Below are positions 5,244-7,835 of a stretch of DNA of 7,835 nt, in pieces. The notes beneath the pieces are model-generated. The model ran no database searches and was not told the DNA's origin. It saw only the letters and a program-made list of their open reading frames with translations. A program made the translations under genes and the position numbers. Origin of the DNA: Bacteroidales bacterium UBA3623 (lineage in GTDB: Bacteria; Bacteroidota; Bacteroidia; Bacteroidales; UBA932); NCBI GenBank assembly GCA_002373715.1, contig DFLI01000008.1:1-7835 (forward strand). Direction: 5' to 3'. Each line of letters starts with the position of its first letter. The stretch's first letter is position 1.

Positions 5244-6509
5244 ATGAAAAAAGCCATCATACTGTGCATTTTTGCCGCGCTTGCATTCGGGTGCAGGCCG
5301 ATGGATGCCCCCGCCCCGCCGCAGGAGAAGCCACAGGACAAACAGGACGAGTCCGGTAGGCCCGATGAACCAGGCAAGCCTGACACACCGGACGCCACGG
5401 ACCCCTTTGAAAGCGCCGCGGAAGCAGTCCTCAACATGGGCGCCGGCTGGAATCTTGGCAATACCCTTGACACAAACAGCGGAGACACCAACAATATGTG
5501 GATAGAGGCCTGGACCTCCCGCACACCAAAGGATTACGAAACCTCCTGGGGGCAGCCGGAAACCACCCGTGAACTCATCCATATGTTCAAGGAAGCCGGT
5601 TTTGGGGTAATCCGCGTGCCCGTAACCTGGTACCCCCATATGGGCACGATCACGCTCCACAACCAGAACAAATGGAATCCCGCCACGTGGACGGGTACAA
5701 CTGTGGACCCCGTGTGGATGGCCCGCGTGAAGGAAGTTGTGGACTATGTGATAGACGAAGGGATGTACTGCATCCTCAACGTCCACCACGACACAGGAAC
5801 CGCTTCCACGGCGTGGCTGAGGGCCTCAGAAGCAGGTTTCAACGCCGCAAAGGACCGCTACGAGGTCCTGTGGCAGCAGATTGCCATCACATTCAAGGAC
5901 TATGGGGAGAAACTCCTCTTTGAGTCCTACAACGAGATGCTGGACCAGTACGACTCCTGGTGTTTTGCCTCATTCGCGGCCCCCGGAAACTATGACGCCG
6001 CCGTGGCCCAGGGTGCCTACAAGGCCATATACAACTACGCAGCACTGTTCACACAGACAGTGCGTGCAACCGGCGGCAACAACCTCTACAGGAACCTTGT
6101 GGTGAACACTTACGGCGCCTGCAGCGGCGACGGCACCTGGAACTCCCACCTCAAGGACCCCATATCCAGCATCCAGATTCCGGAAGAACCCGGCCACATA
6201 GCCATAGAGGTGCACAGTTACTGGGATGCCGGGAAATTTGCGGCGCAGAAGGCCGATATCGACCGCCTGTTCACAAACCTTGACACATATATTGTAAAAC
6301 GTCTTGGGGTACCCGTAATCATTGGCGAATGGGGCGGCGGGACCAATGACGACAATGACGCCAACGTCACCTTTGCCGGATATTTCTCCGGAAAAGCTAG
6401 GAAGGCCGGAATTGCCGCCTGCTGGTGGATGGGCCTTTCCGACGGAAGTGACCGCATCGTCCCCGCCTGGACAATGCCAAGGACCAAGGACGCCATCCTT
6501 CAAAAATAA
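5244..6509 (+). CDS. GH5-family beta-glycan hydrolase, predicted lipoprotein
   Basis: 421 residues. A lipoprotein signal peptide (MKKAIILCIFAALAFGC, lipid-bearing Cys17) is followed by a Pro/Asp/Lys-rich linker (21-53), typical of surface or periplasmic enzymes in Bacteroidota. The catalytic barrel starts at MGAGWNLGNTLD (65-76), with GFGVIRVPVTW (119-129), NVHHD (179-183), the proton donor Glu231 in ESYNE (227-231), HSYWD (324-328), the nucleophile Glu362 in IIGEWGGG (359-366) and CWWMGLSDG (393-401). These are the GH5 landmarks; the opening resembles endoglucanase/xyloglucanase subfamilies such as GH5_4, but the substrate (cellulose, xyloglucan, mannan) is not certain. The frame is open to 5187, but the promoter at 5213, the GGAAGGGG site and the signal peptide fix the start at 5244. 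No SusC/D genes adjoin it. Confidence 0.93.
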   Translation: MKKAIILCIFAALAFGCRPMDAPAPPQEKPQDKQDESGRPDEPGKPDTPDATDPFESAAEAVLNMGAGWNLGNTLDTNSGDTNNMWIEAWTSRTPKDYETSWGQPETTRELIHMFKEAGFGVIRVPVTWYPHMGTITLHNQNKWNPATWTGTTVDPVWMARVKEVVDYVIDEGMYCILNVHHDTGTASTAWLRASEAGFNAAKDRYEVLWQQIAITFKDYGEKLLFESYNEMLDQYDSWCFASFAAPGNYDAAVAQGAYKAIYNYAALFTQTVRATGGNNLYRNLVVNTYGACSGDGTWNSHLKDPISSIQIPEEPGHIAIEVHSYWDAGKFAAQKADIDRLFTNLDTYIVKRLGVPVIIGEWGGGTNDDNDANVTFAGYFSGKARKAGIAACWWMGLSDGSDRIVPAWTMPRTKDAILQK

Positions 6510-6516
6510 GGTTACT

Positions 6517-6558
6517 AAGTCCTCAAAAATGGTTCGATAATTGTCCCATTGCCCGCAC
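6517..6558. repeat. att-like direct repeat, right copy (degenerate tRNA-Leu 3' end)
   Basis: Matches 3953-3994 at 41 of 42 positions and starts 8 bp after the glycosidase stop codon. Its last 7 bases (CCCGCAC, 6552-6558) are also the first 7 of the 108-bp tRNA-linked repeat, so the two repeat systems meet exactly at the tRNA acceptor sequence, as expected of a recombination core. Confidence 0.85.
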
Positions 6559-6659
6559 GAAAGCTTGCCTGGCTATTGCCAGGCGCTTTTCGTTTTCGGG
6601 CGAAGGGACAAGTCCACCTTCCGTTACCCCCACCCCAAACCCCTCCCCTCGGGGGAGGG
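6552..6659. repeat. Right copy of the 108-bp tRNA-linked direct repeat (attR-like)
   Basis: Identical to 1342-1449. It contains the tRNA-Leu terminal bases CCCGCACGA and the tRNA terminator, here without a tRNA gene, followed by the CCCTCCCC/GGGGAGGG hairpin. Similarity continues with changes to about 6715. It is read as the original chromosomal flank of the tRNA gene, displaced by about 5.2 kb of inserted DNA. Confidence 0.9.
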
Positions 6660-6662
6660 GCT

Positions 6663-6680
6663 CCGCCTCAGAAGAGGCGG
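6663..6680. repeat. Hairpin with loop AGAA (right copy)
   Basis: CCGCCTC (6663-6669) and GAGGCGG (6674-6680) form a 7-bp stem around AGAA. Relative to the left copy, two base pairs are swapped G-C for C-G on both arms. A 14-bp palindrome (GGGCCTGCAGGCCC, 6684-6697) follows. Confidence 0.8.
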
Positions 6681-6710
6681 TGCGGGCCTGCAGGCCCTGT
6701 CGCTTTGCTC

Positions 6711-6801
6711 CAAAATCGGCCCAACGGTCCAATGGATGGGACGTTGGGCTCGAAAATCGGCCCAAAACATACCTAACGGTCCAGCAGATGGGACGTTGGG
6801 C
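6711..6801. repeat. Two tandem hairpin units containing AACGGTCC...GGGACGTTGGGC
   Basis: AAAATCGGCCCAA starts each unit (6712 and 6753). In the first, GCCCAACG (6719-6726) plus TCC pairs with GGA plus CGTTGGGC (6742-6749) with one bulged G. The second (about 6772-6800) repeats AACGGTCC and GATGGGACGTTGGGC with an insertion before it and a slightly weaker stem. No coding explanation is apparent. Confidence 0.7.
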
Positions 6802-6817
6802 AGGTAGAACGGACAAA

Positions 6818-6846
6818 GCCCCGGCATTTCACTAGGATGTCGGGGC
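6818..6846 (-). terminator. Terminator downstream of the AraC gene, possibly bidirectional
   Basis: GCCCCGGCAT (6818-6827) pairs with ATGTCGGGGC (6837-6846), a 10-bp GC-rich stem with one G-U pair and a 9-base loop. It lies 36 bp past the AraC stop on the minus strand, followed there by CTTTGT. On the plus strand CTATTCTTTT follows. Confidence 0.65.
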
Positions 6847-6882
6847 CTATTCTTTTCTATAAACAAGGAATTTACTGAAATC

Positions 6883-7755
6883 TTATATCGACGCCCTATA
6901 TTCTTTTGGAGACAGCGCCGTCATCCGCTTGAAGAAGCGGCAGAACTGGGAGGAGGTGGCAAAGCTCAGATAGTCCGATATTTCCGTGACCGTCTTCTTG
7001 GTTGACCGCAGTTGAATCTTGGCTTCCTGTAGCAAAGCATCATTCACCCAGTCCCTGAAACTGCGGCCGCTGAGGCGTGGAATCAGGGCGCACAGGTAGC
7101 CGCTGCTCACACAGAGTTTATCGGCATAGAAGGAGAGCGTCCGCTGCTCAAGGAAATGCCGGTTCAACAGGTGGCGGAACTCTTCCAGCAGATTCCTTGA
7201 GGACGACTTGGAGGCAGCGACGTCTGCCTTTGCCATACGTATGAGACTGAATCCTTCTTGAAGAAGAGCGGCACTGAGGTATTTAACCGTTTCCGCCCCG
7301 GCTCCTTCCGAAAGGGAATCCCAGATTAGACTTATCATTCCCTCAAGCCTGGAGAATTCGGCACCTGTCAGAGGGATTGCCGCTTCTCCGCACTCCGGTA
7401 CAGCTGCTGTCAAGTCGCCAAAAGGCAATTCATTCACCAGGACGCCTTCTACATCAAAGTCCTCCGATATCTCCACGGGGTTTATAACCGAGCCTGGGGC
7501 AATATACAGCATCATGCCTTTGGCTATGCGGCAATCCGTAAGGTTCACCCCGTACAGAGCTTCTCCGGAGGTGGCAATCACCAGGCGCGTGCCGTCTATC
7601 CGGTAGGGACGGTCAATCTCTTCGGCCGAATAAGTGCTGCTGCCCCGGCTGCGGATAACGGAGACAAGTTCGCTGAAGATGACGTTCCCCTTCTTGGATA
7701 CGTCCAGCCTTCGGTCGATTTCGGACAACGAAATATGGCTGATTTCTTCTTTCAT
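6883..7755 (-). CDS. AraC-family transcriptional regulator
   Basis: 290 residues, the usual length for a two-domain AraC/XylS-type regulator. The N-terminal part (about 25-120) is rich in beta strands and looks like a cupin-type sensing domain (TRLVIATSGEALYGV, MMLYIAPGSVINPVE). The C-terminal 100 residues carry both helix-turn-helix units: the first about 207-228 (SFYADKLCVSSGYLCALIPRLSG) and the second about 256-281, with the hallmark ending ATSSQFCRFFKRMTALSPKEYR (266-287; key residues Phe271, Phe274, Phe275, Pro283, Tyr286). The ATG at 7755 lies only 4 bp after an exact -7 element. The gene points toward the island but sits outside the repeats; its target may be the divergent gene beyond the right edge. 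The inducer is unknown. Confidence 0.92.
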   Translation of the reverse strand: MKEEISHISLSEIDRRLDVSKKGNVIFSELVSVIRSRGSSTYSAEEIDRPYRIDGTRLVIATSGEALYGVNLTDCRIAKGMMLYIAPGSVINPVEISEDFDVEGVLVNELPFGDLTAAVPECGEAAIPLTGAEFSRLEGMISLIWDSLSEGAGAETVKYLSAALLQEGFSLIRMAKADVAASKSSSRNLLEEFRHLLNRHFLEQRTLSFYADKLCVSSGYLCALIPRLSGRSFRDWVNDALLQEAKIQLRSTKKTVTEISDYLSFATSSQFCRFFKRMTALSPKEYRASI

Positions 7756-7759
7756 AACG

Positions 7760-7767
7760 CAAAGATA
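7760..7767 (-). promoter_or_regulatory. -7 element of the AraC gene
   Basis: On the minus strand TATCTTTG fits TAnnTTTG exactly, 4 bp before the ATG, so the transcript would have almost no 5' leader. Confidence 0.7.
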
Positions 7768-7835
7768 TTAATTTCGGAACGTAAATACATAATTCCGGGT
7801 CATTTTATTTGGAAATAAAGCCGGACCTTTGTATC

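Larger units (their letters stand above)
6510..6882. other. Gene-free stretch between the GH5 and AraC genes
   Basis: No gene is seen. It holds the right att-like repeat, the displaced tRNA terminator region with its multi-hairpin repeat, two tandem GCCCAACG hairpins and the convergent terminator. Frames here translate to low-complexity Pro/Arg-rich sequence. Confidence 0.75.

Noticed and set aside
5223..6503. Minus-strand open frames opposite the GH5 gene
   Set aside because: The plus-strand GH5 catalytic motifs are complete; the antisense frames show no domain and follow the codon bias of the sense gene.
6541..6816. Open frames in the right-hand repeat region on both strands
   Set aside because: They translate the GC-rich repeats (Pro/Arg/Gly-rich), the same false protein that arises from the left copy.
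7820..7835. GACCTTTG at the right edge as the promoter of a divergent gene
   Set aside because: It has one mismatch at the important first T and no properly spaced -33 box, and the gene itself would lie outside the window.

Overview
The window reads as a piece of a Bacteroidota (probably Bacteroidales) chromosome. The promoter-like sites match the Bacteroidetes -7 consensus TAnnTTTG (before the tRNA-Leu gene, the Fic gene, the glycosidase gene and, on the minus strand, the AraC gene). Shine-Dalgarno sequences are mostly weak, and the gene families are typical of gut or rumen Bacteroidales. The genus cannot be told from this sequence.

Layout. 1-365 is the 3' end of an unrecognised gene that overlaps prmA (ribosomal protein L11 methyltransferase, 355-1203). 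A strong intrinsic terminator (1217-1247) ends that unit. A promoter then drives tRNA-Leu(UAG) at 1266-1347, which has its own terminator. From 1349 to 1972 there is no gene, only a structured repeat and a mirror-symmetric array of a 9-bp motif. An operon of three small genes follows (DUF1653-like, 4-segment membrane protein, TIGR04076-like), joined by two ATGA overlaps, then an aldo/keto reductase (3034-3858). Next come an att-like repeat, an operator-like repeat cluster, a self-inhibited Fic-type AMP-transferase with a C-terminal helix-turn-helix (4074-5072), and a lipoprotein GH5 glycoside hydrolase (5244-6509). After a second att-like repeat, the tRNA terminator region appears again (6552-6659). 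The window closes with tandem hairpins, a terminator and a minus-strand AraC-type regulator (6883-7755).

Main interpretation. The stretch between the tRNA-Leu 3' end and position about 6558 looks like a small genomic island made of two tandem modules. The 3' end of the tRNA plus its terminator region (1342-1449) is repeated perfectly, 108 bp, at 6552-6659. A near-perfect 42-bp repeat at 3953-3994 and 6517-6558 contains a degenerate copy of the tRNA-Leu T-arm and acceptor end and finishes in the same CCCGCAC as the tRNA. This is the expected geometry for repeated site-specific integration at a tRNA 3' end: module 1 holds the three-gene operon and the reductase, module 2 holds the Fic protein and the GH5 enzyme. 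No recombinase gene lies in the window, so the modules would have to be mobilised in trans or be fossil. By eye the module-1 genes and the Fic gene are less GC-rich than prmA and the glycosidase.

No obvious single pathway links the cargo. The Fic gene probably regulates itself through its HTH and the repeats at its promoter. The glycosidase is an exported beta-glycan hydrolase with its own promoter. The AraC regulator may control a gene beyond the right edge.
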